DNA from: Acidobacteriota bacterium
GTDB taxonomy: Bacteria > Acidobacteriota > Blastocatellia > RBC074
Reading direction: 5' to 3'
Length of the DNA: 43,536 nucleotides
NCBI GenBank assembly: GCA_016789605.1
Contig: JAEUQO010000309.1
Location: 1-43,536, forward strand
The stretch's first letter is position 1; each line of letters begins with the position of its first letter. Shown in pieces: positions 1-10,425 of the stretch. Position numbers and translations under genes: made by a program. The notes below the pieces were generated by a model. It was not told the DNA's origin. It did no database searches and saw only the letters and a program-made list of their open reading frames with translations.

Positions 1-604
1 CGGGCACCGTTGCCGTTAATTGCGTATCGCTCACCACAGCGAATTGCGCGGTGACGTTGTTGGCAAATTTGACGGCGGTCGTGCCGGTGAAGTTCGTGCC
101 GGTGATGGTCACCGAAACGCCCACCAACCCGCTGGCCGGAGCCAGTCCGCTCACGCCGGGACAAGGAATCGTGGTGATCAGGAAGGTCAGAGCGTTTGAG
201 GTTCCGCCGCCCGTCCCTGGCGTCACAACCGTGACCGAAGCCGCGCCTGCTTCTGCAATATCGCTGGCAAAAATATTGGCTGTCAGTTGCGTGGCCGACA
301 CGAAAGTAGTGAATCGTTCCCCGTTGTTCCAGCGTACTTTCGAAGTCGCAACAAACCCGCTGCCGTTGACTGTCAGAACGAATCCTGGTCCACCGGGCAC
401 CGCCGTGGCAGGGCTAAGGCTGGTCAATACAGGTGCTGCAGCGACAAAATACGCGTCACTGCCGTGCCTCTTGCTCACGGCTGACAACGCCAGCCCGGGC
501 TGTGTTGGCGTTCCGTGTGTAGCACGTGATTGCATCAAAAACAGTGGTAAACACAATCCCAAGACAAGCAACGTCATACGACCGTATCGAAGCTGACGCA
601 TCAT
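1..604 (-). CDS. Secreted TIG/IPT-domain protein, 5' part (runs off left edge)
   Basis: Reading the minus strand from the ATG at 604 gives about 201 uninterrupted codons up to the window edge, so the C-terminus is missing. Two ATGs are adjacent (604 and 601) behind AGGAGG; the second has the better spacing (5 nt). The N-terminus is a signal peptide (MTLLVLGLCLPLFLM core). Two TIG/IPT immunoglobulin-like modules follow: one starting near PVLTSLSPATAVPGG, with LTVNGSGF and a VSATQLTA strand, and a second with SGLAPASGLVGVSVTITG and VSDTQLTATVP. These hallmarks (LSP..G..G, T(I/V)xGxxF, S.TQLTA) are typical of TIG folds in exported bacterial proteins. The role is unknown; adhesion or surface display is likely for the family. 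Frame and TIG identity are secure, full length is not. Confidence 0.85.
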   Translation of the reverse strand, partial: MMRQLRYGRMTLLVLGLCLPLFLMQSRATHGTPTQPGLALSAVSKRHGSDAYFVAAAPVLTSLSPATAVPGGPGFVLTVNGSGFVATSKVRWNNGERFTTFVSATQLTANIFASDIAEAGAASVTVVTPGTGGGTSNALTFLITTIPCPGVSGLAPASGLVGVSVTITGTNFTGTTAVKFANNVTAQFAVVSDTQLTATVP

Positions 605-949
605 GGCCTCCTGTTGGCTGACGGGTGGTTATTGGATGTGCATGAAAATGCCGGAGCCAGGCGAAAAACAGACGTCCTCGCCCAGTCGCGTAGCGGCGCA
701 GACACCGCGTAAACAGCAAGTTCTTTTGGGTTGTTTTGCCGCTCACCTGTTAACGCGCAATTGCGCGCATAAAAGCCGGACGCCGAAGAAAAAATTCTTT
801 CACTCGTGTTGCGGGTGATTTTCAGCGGCAAGGCTGTCCGCTGCCGGGTGTGTGGCTGAGTGCAGGCGAAAAACAGATGCCGCCGAAGCGACAGCTAGCG
901 GCGGCATCTGAACGAAATGAGAGGTTGGAATTGTGCGGCGTGATTCTGC
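605..949. other. Intergenic gap with no convincing gene
   Basis: Between the TIG protein start and the cytochrome gene stop. Short open frames on both strands lack a ribosome binding site and any recognisable domain. The only clear element is the terminator at 869-910. The promoter for the leftward TIG gene should lie in the part nearest 604, but I could not identify good boxes. Confidence 0.6.
869..910 (-). terminator. Intrinsic terminator of the cytochrome c/Cu-monooxygenase gene
   Basis: A perfect 12-bp stem (arms 874-885 and 899-910, CAGATGCCGCCG and its complement) with a 13-nt loop, followed on the minus strand by TTTTT (869-873). It lies 40 bp beyond the stop at 950. Confidence 0.85.
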
Positions 950-2203
950 TCAGCGTTGACCGCTGCTGCCCGAAGCGGCGGCTTTGGGCGCGTCCACCGT
1001 GTAATCAAAAAAGCCGTTCATCATCTCTTCCCAGGTTTGTTCGCCAAACCGAACCGGTTTGCTCGGATCGGGATTCTGTGCGTTTTTGGTCGAGTTGTCA
1101 TAATGCGCGACGGTCTCGATCCTGGTTCCCTTGGGCAGCTTGATAGGATTTTTCGGGTAGTAATACACCTGCCAGCCAAAATCATATTTTGGCACCGAAA
1201 GCAGCACTTCCGACCGGCCATCAGGATAGATCGCGCGATAGAGATAGTCTTTGCCGCGCAAATGCATGTGCGGCATCAAACTCCAGATGGTGATGTCGCT
1301 TTCGGCTTCCCACGAAGCTTTCACTTCGTAATTTTCCGCGTGCGGCGGAATCGTAAAGCGGGCGTCCCAAGCCGCTGTCGTCGTCATCACTTTTTCGACC
1401 GGCCATTTGGCAAAGCGCAACCCGACCATCGAACGATCCTTGGTTTCTTTGCCGTTGGGCGTGTAATGCATTTGGAAGACGATGTCCGAACCGGCTTTGA
1501 TCAATTTGGCCGTGCCGGGCTGCGCTTGAAATGGCGTTTGTCCGGGCGAAAGCGCGCCCAATAATCCCGTGCCGATGTCCTGGCGCTTGGGCTGTTTCTC
1601 GTTCGGATCACGCACGTAAATCACGATGTGATGCACCACCGACAAATCGCCCGCGCGCGCTTCCATCGAAGCGATGTATTTGTCTTCTTTGAAATTGCTC
1701 GGCACGGTGAAGTACTGATACGAAACCGCGCCGGTTGCGGGAACGGTGAATTCCGTCGGCATTTGGAAAACGATATCCGGTTCACCCAAATACCAGCCGC
1801 TGGCAAATTTGGGCAGCGGCGGCAAATCTTTCGGATTGCCTTCGGGCGCACCGGCGTCAACCCAGGCGGCGATGGCGTCAACGTCTTTTTGCGCCAGACG
1901 CGTATCGTTAGTCCATTCGCCGTGTTTCGGATCGGCGTGCCAGGGCGGCATTTGCCGACCAACGACTTTTTCACGAATGGCTTTGGCCCAGGGGCGGATT
2001 TCTTTGTAATTCATCAACGACATCGGCGCGATTTCGCCGGGCCGATGACAGTTCATGCAGTTTTTGGCAAAAATCGGCGCGATGTCTTTGCTAAAGGTAG
2101 GCGCGGCAGTTTTGGCGCTGCTTCCCCACAAGCGCGGAACCAACGCAACTACCGCCAGAAACGCGAATAAGGCAAGCAGAGCGAGTGAACGTGCAGGCTT
2201 CAT
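950..2203 (-). CDS. Cytochrome c fused to copper type II monooxygenase-like domain
   Basis: 417 aa. The ATG is preceded by AGGAGA at 8 nt. A signal peptide or anchor spans residues about 5-26. A c-type haem motif CMNCH sits at 49-53, with RQMPPWH near 83-89 carrying a candidate distal Met. The remainder looks like the peptidylglycine alpha-hydroxylating/dopamine beta-monooxygenase fold: HH at 191-192 and H246 (HYTPNG) match the CuH ligands, and H312/H314 (HMHLRGKD) with M394 or M395 match the CuM ligands. All six copper-ligand positions can therefore be proposed. Known family members in animals hydroxylate substrates with ascorbate; bacterial cytochrome-fused forms are uncharacterised, and the haem domain may supply electrons instead. 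Envelope location is inferred from the signal peptide. Its own terminator follows. Confidence 0.82.
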   Translation of the reverse strand: MKPARSLALLALFAFLAVVALVPRLWGSSAKTAAPTFSKDIAPIFAKNCMNCHRPGEIAPMSLMNYKEIRPWAKAIREKVVGRQMPPWHADPKHGEWTNDTRLAQKDVDAIAAWVDAGAPEGNPKDLPPLPKFASGWYLGEPDIVFQMPTEFTVPATGAVSYQYFTVPSNFKEDKYIASMEARAGDLSVVHHIVIYVRDPNEKQPKRQDIGTGLLGALSPGQTPFQAQPGTAKLIKAGSDIVFQMHYTPNGKETKDRSMVGLRFAKWPVEKVMTTTAAWDARFTIPPHAENYEVKASWEAESDITIWSLMPHMHLRGKDYLYRAIYPDGRSEVLLSVPKYDFGWQVYYYPKNPIKLPKGTRIETVAHYDNSTKNAQNPDPSKPVRFGEQTWEEMMNGFFDYTVDAPKAAASGSSGQR

Positions 2204-2356
2204 GCGAGTTCTCCTGAGTGCTGTACTGACGTAATTTTTCGTTGCGAATGACGGCTGCGGCGGAAACGCAGGCCGTTCGGGAAGTGCGCGCGTATCTTAC
2301 TCTGACTCTGACCAGGGGCAAAGCAACACCAGAAAATCTACCCGCCGCGGTGCGGA

Positions 2357-3790
2357 TCAAAGTGTCGCCAGCGCATCCAACAATTTTTGGTGAATGCCGC
2401 CAAACCCGCCATTCGACATCACCAGCACGACATCTCCGGGCAGCAATTGCGGAGCCAGATGCGCGACAATCGCGTCTGCGCCTTCGATGGAAAAAGCCTG
2501 TTTCCCTTGGGCGCGCAAATCTTCGATCACGTCCTCCACCGAAAGCTGATCGTCCGCCGCCAAACGAAACGATTCAAACAACGGCGCCAGAATCACGTAA
2601 TCCGCGGGCGCAAAAGCCGTGGGATATTCTTTCTGAAACACTTTCTTGCGCGTCGTCCACGAACGCGGTTCGAAAATCGCGATCAAGCGCCGTTCAGGAT
2701 ATTTCTGTTTTGCCGCGCGCAACGTTTCGCGAATCGCCGTCGGATGATGTGCAAAATCGTCAATCACGGTCACACCGTTAACCTCGCCGCGCACTTGCAT
2801 GCGACGTTTGACGCTTTTGAATGTTGCCAGCGCTTCGGCCACCGCGCGTCGTTCGATGCCCAGCACTTCCGCCGCCGCGATCACGCCCAGGCAGTTTTTG
2901 ATATTGAACATGCCCGCCAACGGCGTGCGAAACTCGCCATATTCCTTGCCTTCGCACAAAACACGAAAACTGGTTTCTTCGGCGGTAAATTCGATCTCGC
3001 GCGCCGTCCATTTGGCGTCGCCGTGTTCGACGCCGAAACTTTCAACCGGACACCAGACACCTTGCGGCGCGATGGGCTTGCTGACGATTTCGCGCACCAC
3101 GGGCGAATCCCACCCGGCAATCAGTCGCCCGCCCGCCGGAATCAAATTCACCAACAAGCGAAAGGATTTCATCACGGCTTCCAGACTGGGATAAATGTCT
3201 GCGTGGTCGTATTCGATGTTGTTGAGGATGACGACGTCGGGCAGGTAATGCAGAAACTTTGGGCCTTTGTCGAAATAGGCGGTGTCGTATTCGTCGCCTT
3301 CGATGGCGAAATGCCGCGCGGAAGTCACCTTGAAACTTGCGCCGAAATTTTCGGCCACGCCGCCGATCAAAAAGCTGGGATCGAGCCCGCCGACTTCCAT
3401 CACCCAGGCCAGCAACGAAGTCGTCGTCGTTTTGCCATGCGTGCCAGCCACCACTGTCGAATGTTTGCCGCGAATGAAATACTCGCGGATGACTTCGGGC
3501 ATCGAGGCATAGCGCAGCTTATGATCGAGCACATATTCCAGCTCTGCATTGCCGCGTGAAGTCGCATTGCCGACCACCACCACGTCAGGCGGTTTGCCAT
3601 TCTGCAGCAAATGTTCCGGCGAAAATCCCTCGTAGGTTTTAATACCGAGCCGCTGCAATTCATCGCCCATCGGCGGGTAAAACGCCTTGTCCGAACCGGT
3701 GACGCGATGACCTTGCGCTTTGAGCATTCCAGCCAGCGACCCCATGGCCGTGCCGCAAACGCCAATCAAATGAAAATGTTTTTTCTGCAT
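2357..3790 (-). CDS. mpl: UDP-N-acetylmuramate:L-alanyl-gamma-D-glutamyl-meso-DAP ligase
   Basis: 477 aa, close to the usual 450-460 for Mpl. It begins KKHFHLIGVCGTAMGSLAG, the Mpl version of the Mur-ligase Rossmann N-terminus. The ATP-binding loop GTHGKTTTTS, the central-domain EGDEYDTAYFD and NNIEYDHADIYP, and a C-terminal DDFAHHPTAI plus FEPRS segment are all typical. Mpl joins the recycled tripeptide L-Ala-gamma-D-Glu-mDAP to UDP-MurNAc in the cytoplasm, saving peptidoglycan turnover products. It differs from MurC by the VCGTAM start and the tripeptide context. The ATG at 3790 has no strong ribosome binding site. It diverges from the gene at 3937. Presence implies a diaminopimelate-type wall. 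Confidence 0.93.
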   Translation of the reverse strand: MQKKHFHLIGVCGTAMGSLAGMLKAQGHRVTGSDKAFYPPMGDELQRLGIKTYEGFSPEHLLQNGKPPDVVVVGNATSRGNAELEYVLDHKLRYASMPEVIREYFIRGKHSTVVAGTHGKTTTTSLLAWVMEVGGLDPSFLIGGVAENFGASFKVTSARHFAIEGDEYDTAYFDKGPKFLHYLPDVVILNNIEYDHADIYPSLEAVMKSFRLLVNLIPAGGRLIAGWDSPVVREIVSKPIAPQGVWCPVESFGVEHGDAKWTAREIEFTAEETSFRVLCEGKEYGEFRTPLAGMFNIKNCLGVIAAAEVLGIERRAVAEALATFKSVKRRMQVRGEVNGVTVIDDFAHHPTAIRETLRAAKQKYPERRLIAIFEPRSWTTRKKVFQKEYPTAFAPADYVILAPLFESFRLAADDQLSVEDVIEDLRAQGKQAFSIEGADAIVAHLAPQLLPGDVVLVMSNGGFGGIHQKLLDALATL

Positions 3791-3936
3791 GCGTATGATT
3801 TAACACTGCTGTTGTCGGTGAAGGCCGCGATTATAGCCAGCGCGCGTCATTTTCGGTAGGTTTGAATTTGCCCGACGCATTCGGTAGATTGGCCGCGCGT
3901 GTTTTGGCCGCGTCAACACGCGAAAAGGAACCTGAT

Positions 3937-4434
3937 ATGAAATCAGCACGAAGAGATTTCTGCGCCACTGTTTTGCTTTCCACGGGTGCGTTTGCCTTGT
4001 CCGCACAAGCGCAAGACAAACCGCGTTCGCCAGAAGAAGCTGCGACCGTCGCATTACGCGGACGCGTCGTCTGCCTGACCGAAGAGCTGCAACAGCGTTA
4101 TACCGTCGAGCCGGATTGCGACAACCGTCACCACGTATACAGTCTGAAAACCGGCGACGGCAAACTGTATCCCTTTTTGCCGACTGACACAGCGGCAGCC
4201 ATCTGGATGGACGCGCGTTACCGCACGCGTGAATTGCAAGTAACCGCGCGGCTGTTTCCGGCGGGCAATTTTATCGAAGTCATCGGCTTGCAAGCGTGGC
4301 GTGAAGGCCGGTTGTATAACCTGGCGTATCATTGTGACGTCTGCAATATCTCTGTGCATAAACCCGGCCCGTGCGAATGTTGTCAGGACCCGGTTGAGTT
4401 TCGCGAAACGCCAGCCGAAGGCGCGACTCCCTAG
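3937..4434 (+). CDS. Exported cysteine-rich protein with Tat-like signal
   Basis: 165 aa from the ATG at 3937, preceded by AAGGAA at 8 nt; an upstream in-frame ATG at 3862 lacks a site and precedes the signal peptide, so it was not used. The N-terminus SARRDFCATVLLSTGAFALSAQA has an R-R-x-F pair before a hydrophobic stretch and an AQA cleavage site, suggesting Tat export. The C-terminal half ends in a Cys cluster: HCDVCNIS, then PGPCECCQDPVEF, about five Cys plus His that could bind a metal. The middle (VALRGRVVCLTEELQ, LYPFLPTDTAAAIW) resembles small beta domains of unknown function. I do not recognise a named family. It is transcribed towards the glucosidase gene 105 bp downstream; a joint transcript is possible. 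Confidence 0.78.
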   Translation: MKSARRDFCATVLLSTGAFALSAQAQDKPRSPEEAATVALRGRVVCLTEELQQRYTVEPDCDNRHHVYSLKTGDGKLYPFLPTDTAAAIWMDARYRTRELQVTARLFPAGNFIEVIGLQAWREGRLYNLAYHCDVCNISVHKPGPCECCQDPVEFRETPAEGATP

Positions 4435-4539
4435 CACGCGTCATAGCTCGAGGAGTTGCCTTCCTTTTCGCGCCCCTCAACAGATGTCATTTTCAGCGGA
4501 CGCCAAGCCCGCCCCCACATCTCATTCAGCCCATCACCT

Positions 4540-7272
4540 ATGTCTATGAATGCCGAAGAAAGACGATTGCAGGAAGCTCGCACACGCGAAAAACACTGGA
4601 AACGCTGGGGTCCATATCTGAGCGAACGCGCCTGGGGCACCGTGCGCGAAGACTATTCCAAGAGCGGCACGGCCTGGGATTACTTTCCGCACGACCACGC
4701 CCGCTCGCGCGCCTATCGCTGGAGCGAAGACGGCTTGGCCGGAATTTGCGACCGCCACCAGTTGCTCTGTTTTTCGCTCGCGCTCTGGAATGGGCGTGAT
4801 CCGATTCTGAAAGAGCGGCTGTTTGGATTGACCGGCCCACAAGGCAATCACGGCGAAGACGTCAAAGAGTATTACTTCTATCTGGATTCGACGCCGACGC
4901 ATTCGTACATGAAGTTTCTGTACAAATACCCGCAAGCGCGTTTTCCCTACGAACAACTGCTGTCAGAAACACAACGGCGCGGACGGCGCGATCTGGAATA
5001 CGAACTGCTTGATACGGACGTGTTTGCCGAACAGCGCTACTTCGACGTGTTTGTCGAATACGCCAAAGCCGATTGCGAAGACATTCTGATCAAAATCACG
5101 GCCAGCAATCGCGGGCCGGAAAGCGCGCAACTCGACTTGTTGCCGACGCTCTGGTTTCGCAACACCTGGGCCTGGGGCGCGGATGCGCGCAAACCGAAAT
5201 TGCGCCGCGAAACCGAAACGCCCGGTCTGACCGCCATTCGCGCGCGGCATTTTGACGCGCCGTTGCGCTGGCTGCTCTGCGAAGCCTCGCCCGAACTGCT
5301 GTTCACCGAAAACGAAACCAACGTCGCGCGCTTGTATGGCGGTGACAATGTCGCGGCGCACGGTTCGCCATACGCCAAAGACGGCATCAATGATTACGTC
5401 ATTCACGGTGCGCAGCAGGCGGTGAATCCGCAACAAATCGGCACCAAAGCCGCAGCGCGCTATCAATTGCGGCTGGCTCCCGGCGCCAGCGCGACCATCA
5501 AATTGCGGCTGACGTCGCAACAACCGATCGTCGAAACCGCCGCCACACTGTTGGGCCAGGATTTTGACGAGCTGTTTCGCCAACGGCTAGACGAAGCTGA
5601 TGAGTTTTATACGAAGTTGCAACCGCCGGGCTTGAGCGAAGATTTGCGGCAAATTCAGCGGCAGGCCTTTGCCGGTATGTTGTGGAGCAAGCAGTTTTAT
5701 CATTACGACGTGCGACGTTGGCTGCGCGGAGACACCGCCCAACCTGAACCGCCTGCCGAACGGCGACAAGGCCGCAACAGTAGCTGGCAACATCTGCTCA
5801 ACGAAGACATCATCTCAATGCCCGACAAATGGGAATATCCCTGGTATGCCGCCTGGGATTTGGCGTTTCATTGCATTCCCCTCGCCTTGGTTGATCCGGA
5901 TTTCGCCAAAGACCAACTGCTGCTGTTGCTGCGCGAATGGTACATGCACCCGAATGGCCAGTTGCCTGCTTATGAATGGGCGTTTGGCGATGTGAATCCT
6001 CCCGTGCACGCCTGGGCGGCGTGGCGCGTTTACAAAATCGAGCAGAAGCATTTCGGACGCACAGACCGCAAATTCCTGGAGCGCGTCTTTCACAAACTGC
6101 TGCTCAATTTTACCTGGTGGGTAAATCGCAAAGACACCGAAGGCAACAACATCTTTGAAGGCGGCTTTCTCGGTCTGGACAACATTGGCGTGTTTGATCG
6201 CAGCGCACAATTGCCCACAGGCGGTTCGCTGGAACAATCTGACGCAACCAGTTGGATGGGCATGTATTGCCTGAATCTGATGGTTATCGCGCTGGAATTA
6301 TCCAAAGACAATCCCGCCTATGAAGACGTCGCGTCAAAATTTCTCGAACACTTTGTCTACATTTCGCGCGCGATGAACAACATCGCGGGCAAAGGTATCG
6401 AGTTGTGGGATCGGCAGGACGGGTTTTATTACGACGTGCTGCATTTGCCCAATGGCCGCAGCTTTCCGATGCGTGTGCGTTCGCTGGTGGGATTGATCCC
6501 CTTGTTTGCGGTGGAAACGCTGGAATCCGAACTGATTGACCATTTGCCGGGTTTCAAACGGCGCATGCAATGGTTCATTGATAATCTGCCTGAGCTGGGC
6601 GAATACATCGAAACGATGACAACGCCGCACAACGTGCGCCGCTTCTTTTCATTGGTCAACCGCGACCGGTTGCGTTCCGTGCTGCAATACCTGTTGAGTG
6701 AAAACGAATTCCTGTCGCCGTATGGCATCCGCTCGCTGTCGCGCTTTCATCAGCAGCATCCTTACCGGTTGCAAGTGGATGGCGTCGAACATCGTGTGGA
6801 TTACGAGCCGGCAGAATCGCAAACCGGCTTGTTCGGCGGCAATTCCAACTGGCGCGGCCCTATTTGGTATCCGGTCAACTTCCTGCTCATCGAATCGTTA
6901 CAGAAATTCCATCACTTTTTGGGCGACGATTTCAAAGTGGAATGCCCGATTGGCTCTGGCCGGAAAATGGATTTATGGCAGGTGAGTCTGGAACTTTCGC
7001 AACGACTGATCAGCCTGTTTACGCGAGACGAACACGGACGGCGTCCGGTATATGGCGGCACTGAAATGTTTCAACAAGATGAACACTGGCGCAACCTGGT
7101 GTTGTTTTACGAATACTTTCACGGCGACAACGGCGCGGGCTTGGGCGCCGGCCACCAAACCGGTTGGACGGGACTGGTCGCAAAATTGATCCAGCAAGTC
7201 TATTCGCCGCATCCCAACAAATTGACCGGCCAGCTCAATCCCAAGGTTCTCGAACATTTGCTCGAAGGTTAG
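4540..7272 (+). CDS. GH63-family (MGH1-like) glucosidase
   Basis: 910 aa from the ATG at 4540. An in-frame TTG at 4456 abuts GAGGAG with no spacing, and conserved homologous sequence only begins at [20 protein letters not shown], so the later ATG (or 4546) is preferred. The N-terminal beta-sandwich carries [17 protein letters not shown] and [22 protein letters not shown]. The C-terminal alpha/alpha barrel contains [35 protein letters not shown] (the DVNPP Asp is the expected general acid) and [19 protein letters not shown]. This is the large cytosolic glucosidase type found in many bacteria and related to YgjK and mannosylglycerate hydrolase. No signal peptide, so it probably acts on intracellular glucosides; the substrate cannot be read from sequence. 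Confidence 0.9.
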   Translation: MSMNAEERRLQEARTREKHWKRWGPYLSERAWGTVREDYSKSGTAWDYFPHDHARSRAYRWSEDGLAGICDRHQLLCFSLALWNGRDPILKERLFGLTGPQGNHGEDVKEYYFYLDSTPTHSYMKFLYKYPQARFPYEQLLSETQRRGRRDLEYELLDTDVFAEQRYFDVFVEYAKADCEDILIKITASNRGPESAQLDLLPTLWFRNTWAWGADARKPKLRRETETPGLTAIRARHFDAPLRWLLCEASPELLFTENETNVARLYGGDNVAAHGSPYAKDGINDYVIHGAQQAVNPQQIGTKAAARYQLRLAPGASATIKLRLTSQQPIVETAATLLGQDFDELFRQRLDEADEFYTKLQPPGLSEDLRQIQRQAFAGMLWSKQFYHYDVRRWLRGDTAQPEPPAERRQGRNSSWQHLLNEDIISMPDKWEYPWYAAWDLAFHCIPLALVDPDFAKDQLLLLLREWYMHPNGQLPAYEWAFGDVNPPVHAWAAWRVYKIEQKHFGRTDRKFLERVFHKLLLNFTWWVNRKDTEGNNIFEGGFLGLDNIGVFDRSAQLPTGGSLEQSDATSWMGMYCLNLMVIALELSKDNPAYEDVASKFLEHFVYISRAMNNIAGKGIELWDRQDGFYYDVLHLPNGRSFPMRVRSLVGLIPLFAVETLESELIDHLPGFKRRMQWFIDNLPELGEYIETMTTPHNVRRFFSLVNRDRLRSVLQYLLSENEFLSPYGIRSLSRFHQQHPYRLQVDGVEHRVDYEPAESQTGLFGGNSNWRGPIWYPVNFLLIESLQKFHHFLGDDFKVECPIGSGRKMDLWQVSLELSQRLISLFTRDEHGRRPVYGGTEMFQQDEHWRNLVLFYEYFHGDNGAGLGAGHQTGWTGLVAKLIQQVYSPHPNKLTGQLNPKVLEHLLEG

Positions 7273-7430
7273 CGAACGAAAGCGTGCCATCCAGATCGGA
7301 CCGGGAAACTTCAAAAGACAAAAAACACACAAAAAGGGCTGCCAACGTGAATGGCTTCACCTCTTTTGTTTGCTTTGGTGTTTTGCGAAGAAATTCCAGA
7401 ACAGGTTTTGGAAAACGAACCGCAACAAAC

Positions 7431-7775
7431 TTAGTGCTGCCGAATGGCTTCGGCCAACACGGCGCTTTTAAGCGCCATATGCGATTCGTTCCAAACCGCG
7501 CGGCCCGCGCGAACCAGAATCGCTTGCGGCGATTCGTGCTCAACGCCAACCAGCCGCGCCAGAGCATCGCTGACGGCGCGCGCATGTTGAACAACGATGA
7601 CGGCGTGGCGTATGCCCTGGCTTTCGGGGGCTTGCAAGTATTGTTCAAACTGGGCGAACGCCCGCTGGCTAATGCCGCACGAATTGCTGTGTTTGAAAAA
7701 CAGCACGGGTTGCGTCTCGCTCGCTTTCATCAATTCGGCCAACTCTTCTTGCGAGAGGATTTGCTGATAACTCAT
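7431..7775 (-). CDS. YtxJ-like monothiol redox protein (DUF2847)
   Basis: 114 aa from the ATG at 7775 (MSYQQILS), which has AGAGG 9 nt upstream; the longer frame reaching 7838 has no site. The motif VLFFKHSNSCGISQRAFAQFEQY matches the YtxJ family (bacillithiol-linked, thioredoxin-like), where a single Cys in an S-C-x-I-S context replaces CxxC. The C-terminal ESPQAILVRAGRAVWNESH fits the thioredoxin cis-Pro and beta-hairpin region. In Firmicutes the family is proposed to work with bacillithiol as a monothiol bacilliredoxin-like protein; here that is inference. It sits convergent to the glucosidase, and 7273-7430 holds only a weak A/T-rich inverted repeat. Confidence 0.83.
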   Translation of the reverse strand: MSYQQILSQEELAELMKASETQPVLFFKHSNSCGISQRAFAQFEQYLQAPESQGIRHAVIVVQHARAVSDALARLVGVEHESPQAILVRAGRAVWNESHMALKSAVLAEAIRQH

Positions 7776-8102
7776 CGAATCAAACCTCTTGTGATGTTTA
7801 GAAATGGCGCACCTATAAGCGCAGAGCAGAAATATCATCCCCGCCCCGCGCTTCGCAACCTTGCTCTCTCATCGCAGATTAGCCGTCGCGGAATTTGCGT
7901 ATGGCAAACTTATCACTCACGTCGCGTCACCCAGCCGAAGTGCACGGTCGCATTATGACGGCCAGACTCTTCTCACCGAGTCAGTAACGAAATCGGCTAA
8001 AAAAAAGGCCGCCGTTCTCGTGAACGACGGCCAAGTTGCAGCGATTTTCTGCGGAAATTGCGCGCTTTCAGTAACAGCTTTTTCGGCGCGCAAACTTGTG
8101 CA
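7776..8102. other. Intergenic gap holding one terminator
   Basis: No supported gene. It contains the terminator of the leftward SdrD-like gene (7999-8032) and must contain the promoter of the YtxJ-like gene, for which no clear boxes were seen. Confidence 0.55.
7999..8032 (-). terminator. Intrinsic terminator of the secreted SdrD_B-type gene
   Basis: An 11-bp stem with one mismatch (arms 8007-8017 and 8022-8032), TCGT loop, followed on the minus strand by eight T (7999-8006). Confidence 0.9.
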
Positions 8103-9896
8103 TCAGGGGTCTGCGAAGGGGCAGATGATCCCTCGTGTTGCCGTAATGTTGTTGATCAGCTCCAGATATATCGCCAGTTGATCAATTTGCAGATCGTCAC
8201 CCGATCCGAAAATCGTGCGCGCCTGATTGAGCATTTCGAGCACGCGCGGGTCACCCGGCACTCTTACGATCACGTTCGGCCCGTTATAGAAGCACGACGC
8301 GCGATTGAAAATCGTTTGCGGATAACTGAGCGTGTTGAGCTGCGCGGCAACAAATTGCGCATTCAATCTGTCTTTGGCGGTGTCGAGCGTCAGCAAGGCC
8401 GCTTCGACTTCGGCATCGCTTTGCGCCGGACGATTCAGCGAAAGAATGAAGATGCTGCCAACGCCGCCATTGTTGTTATAAACAGTCTGGCGTGCGCTGG
8501 GATACAACAACCACATGTCCACGCTGTTGAAGCAACCCGGTGTGCAAAGCGGCTGGTTTGGCGTATCCGGCGGAGGCAACACATCGAGGAAGTTGTTTTC
8601 GATGCTCATCTCCCCGGCATCCAAACTCACCCGGATATTGTTCAGGTCAATGGCAGTGTTACCTGGGCCGGGCAGAACGCCCGTGTCCAGATAGCCCGGC
8701 AAGTTCACTTCGGTCACGCGATAAATGCCACCGGTCAACGGCATGAACTTATAATTTCCGCCCGCGTCCGTGGTGGCACTCAAATCGCCATCCGGCCCCG
8801 TCAAACGAATCGTCACGCCTGCAATTGGTTGTTCAGTCGCATCAATGCGGCCATTGGCATTGGCATCGTTCACCACCCGGCCAGCAATCGAACCGCGCTT
8901 GTCAACGATAACTTTCTTAAAGCCGAGACCGTCAATTTCAGCTTCGTTGCTTTGCGCCAGATTGCCAGGAATGTTGCCGTTGGAATCCGCGCGGAAGAAC
9001 TGTTCGGCGCGCGTGCGATTGGCATACACGGCGACAAACTTGACCGCGACGGGTTGGCCGCCGCTGTCGCGGAATTGCCATTGTGAAGCGAAATCGTCGC
9101 CTTCTTGCGGCGACGGATCACTGCCCGCCGTACGTTGCGCAAACGGGCTCAAGTTGTTGAAGTCCTTGAATCCGTCAGCGAAGATTTTGGTCAGCGTCGC
9201 CCGATACCATTTGTTGTTCGGCGCCTGGCCCGTGCCGCCACGACCGAAATAGCCTGGCGTACGCGCGGCCAGTTCGGCTTCAGCAGGATCATCCGTGCCC
9301 CACACCGTAAATTCGCAAGCTTCCAGCAGGATATTGCCGAAACCGCCCGCCGGTGGGTTGGCGCTCTTCGGCCCATAGCCAGGAACTTCAGGATCAAACA
9401 AGTGGTCAATCGAAGGAAAAACCGTGACTTCGCGGGTATATGCCATGTCGTTGTCTTCGCCGACACGCCAGACATATGCCTGCTGACCGATGTGCACAAA
9501 ACGGAAGCCCGGGTTGATGATACGTCCGCCAACCAAAACAGAATTGGCCGGGTCCAAACTGTCAAGATCGCCGACTAAATTAGCGGCTTGCGCCAACGGA
9601 AAGGCATCAAGGTTTTCAAAATCGTAACGGTCACTAAAGCCATTGCCTGTGTCACCCGCCAGATCGCCGACCTGCGGCACATTGGATCTGACCCCAAACG
9701 CAAAACGCGCCAGTTCATAATCCGTCCCAAGTGTGCCTGCCGTCCCTTCCACCGTCGGCAGCGTGATCTGGCCGACCGGGCTGTTGTATGTGCGATTGGG
9801 CGCGTCCTGACCAAATGTCAGGAAGTCCGCGCGCCACGCAAACAGCGTAAGCCCCGCCGCGATCAGTCCGATGATTAATAGAAATCTGGATTTCAA
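8103..9896 (-). CDS. Large secreted protein with SdrD_B-like domain
   Basis: 597 aa. The start is TTG at 9896, supported by AGAGGAGG 5 nt upstream. Residues 1-21 form a signal peptide or anchor. The first 330 residues are unassigned but look extracellular (aromatic- and Gly/Asp-rich, with [13 protein letters not shown] and a [12 protein letters not shown] segment). Residues about 335-437 form an SdrD_B/carboxypeptidase-regulatory-like beta-sandwich: [18 protein letters not shown] with an Asp/Asn-rich loop that could bind calcium, [38 protein letters not shown]. The C-terminal 150 residues hold a CTPGCF pair and a helical tail with ASCF and IICPF, possibly disulfide-bonded. A surface-layer or adhesion role is inference. 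Monocistronic, with its own terminator. Confidence 0.8.
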   Translation of the reverse strand: MKSRFLLIIGLIAAGLTLFAWRADFLTFGQDAPNRTYNSPVGQITLPTVEGTAGTLGTDYELARFAFGVRSNVPQVGDLAGDTGNGFSDRYDFENLDAFPLAQAANLVGDLDSLDPANSVLVGGRIINPGFRFVHIGQQAYVWRVGEDNDMAYTREVTVFPSIDHLFDPEVPGYGPKSANPPAGGFGNILLEACEFTVWGTDDPAEAELAARTPGYFGRGGTGQAPNNKWYRATLTKIFADGFKDFNNLSPFAQRTAGSDPSPQEGDDFASQWQFRDSGGQPVAVKFVAVYANRTRAEQFFRADSNGNIPGNLAQSNEAEIDGLGFKKVIVDKRGSIAGRVVNDANANGRIDATEQPIAGVTIRLTGPDGDLSATTDAGGNYKFMPLTGGIYRVTEVNLPGYLDTGVLPGPGNTAIDLNNIRVSLDAGEMSIENNFLDVLPPPDTPNQPLCTPGCFNSVDMWLLYPSARQTVYNNNGGVGSIFILSLNRPAQSDAEVEAALLTLDTAKDRLNAQFVAAQLNTLSYPQTIFNRASCFYNGPNVIVRVPGDPRVLEMLNQARTIFGSGDDLQIDQLAIYLELINNITATRGIICPFADP

Positions 9897-10425
9897 TGTT
9901 TCCTCCTCTAGCTGTGCTCTCCGTATACGTGAGGGGGAGAGCCATAAAGCCAGCGCGCGCAGGGCTGCGCTACGCGTGGAGCCAAAGTATTAGCACCTAT
10001 GAAATTAATGATCTGAACGAAAAGCCTTGCTTTTTTACAGGTGGAGCGGGGCACCTTGGGCAAGGTGACGCAACAGTCATTCTGGTTGGGCCGCCGGGGT
10101 TGCTGTCGCGGGATGAAACGGGGTTGGAGGCGACGAGCGCAGCCATTCGTAGCTCGTAAGTACAGTAAAGAACAGCCTGACCGTTGGGTGCTGCCCTTAC
10201 CAATCGCAACACAGAAACCGGCCACGGAATACACTGCCATCGAGCTATGGCAAAACGGAATAAATTTTTCCAGGCAACGAGTATTTCTCTGGTCCGCGAA
10301 TCATCAACGATCAAAACCTGTGTGAGGAGGTTGGGAAGACATTCAATAAACGCTTAACGGTTCCCTATTGATCGAGTGATTATCTAAACGTTCGGAGCTA
10401 ACGGACCTAATCTGCGGAGTTCATG

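Noticed and set aside
601..831. Small frames on both strands in the left gap
   Set aside because: No ribosome binding site and no recognisable domain.
2387..3559. 390-codon plus-strand frame
   Set aside because: Antisense to mpl, which has clear family motifs.
8058..9086. 342-codon plus-strand frame
   Set aside because: Antisense to the SdrD_B-type gene, and it crosses that gene's end.
9997..10325. Frames of about 95-105 codons on both strands
   Set aside because: No ribosome binding site, no domain, and low-similarity Arg-rich composition.
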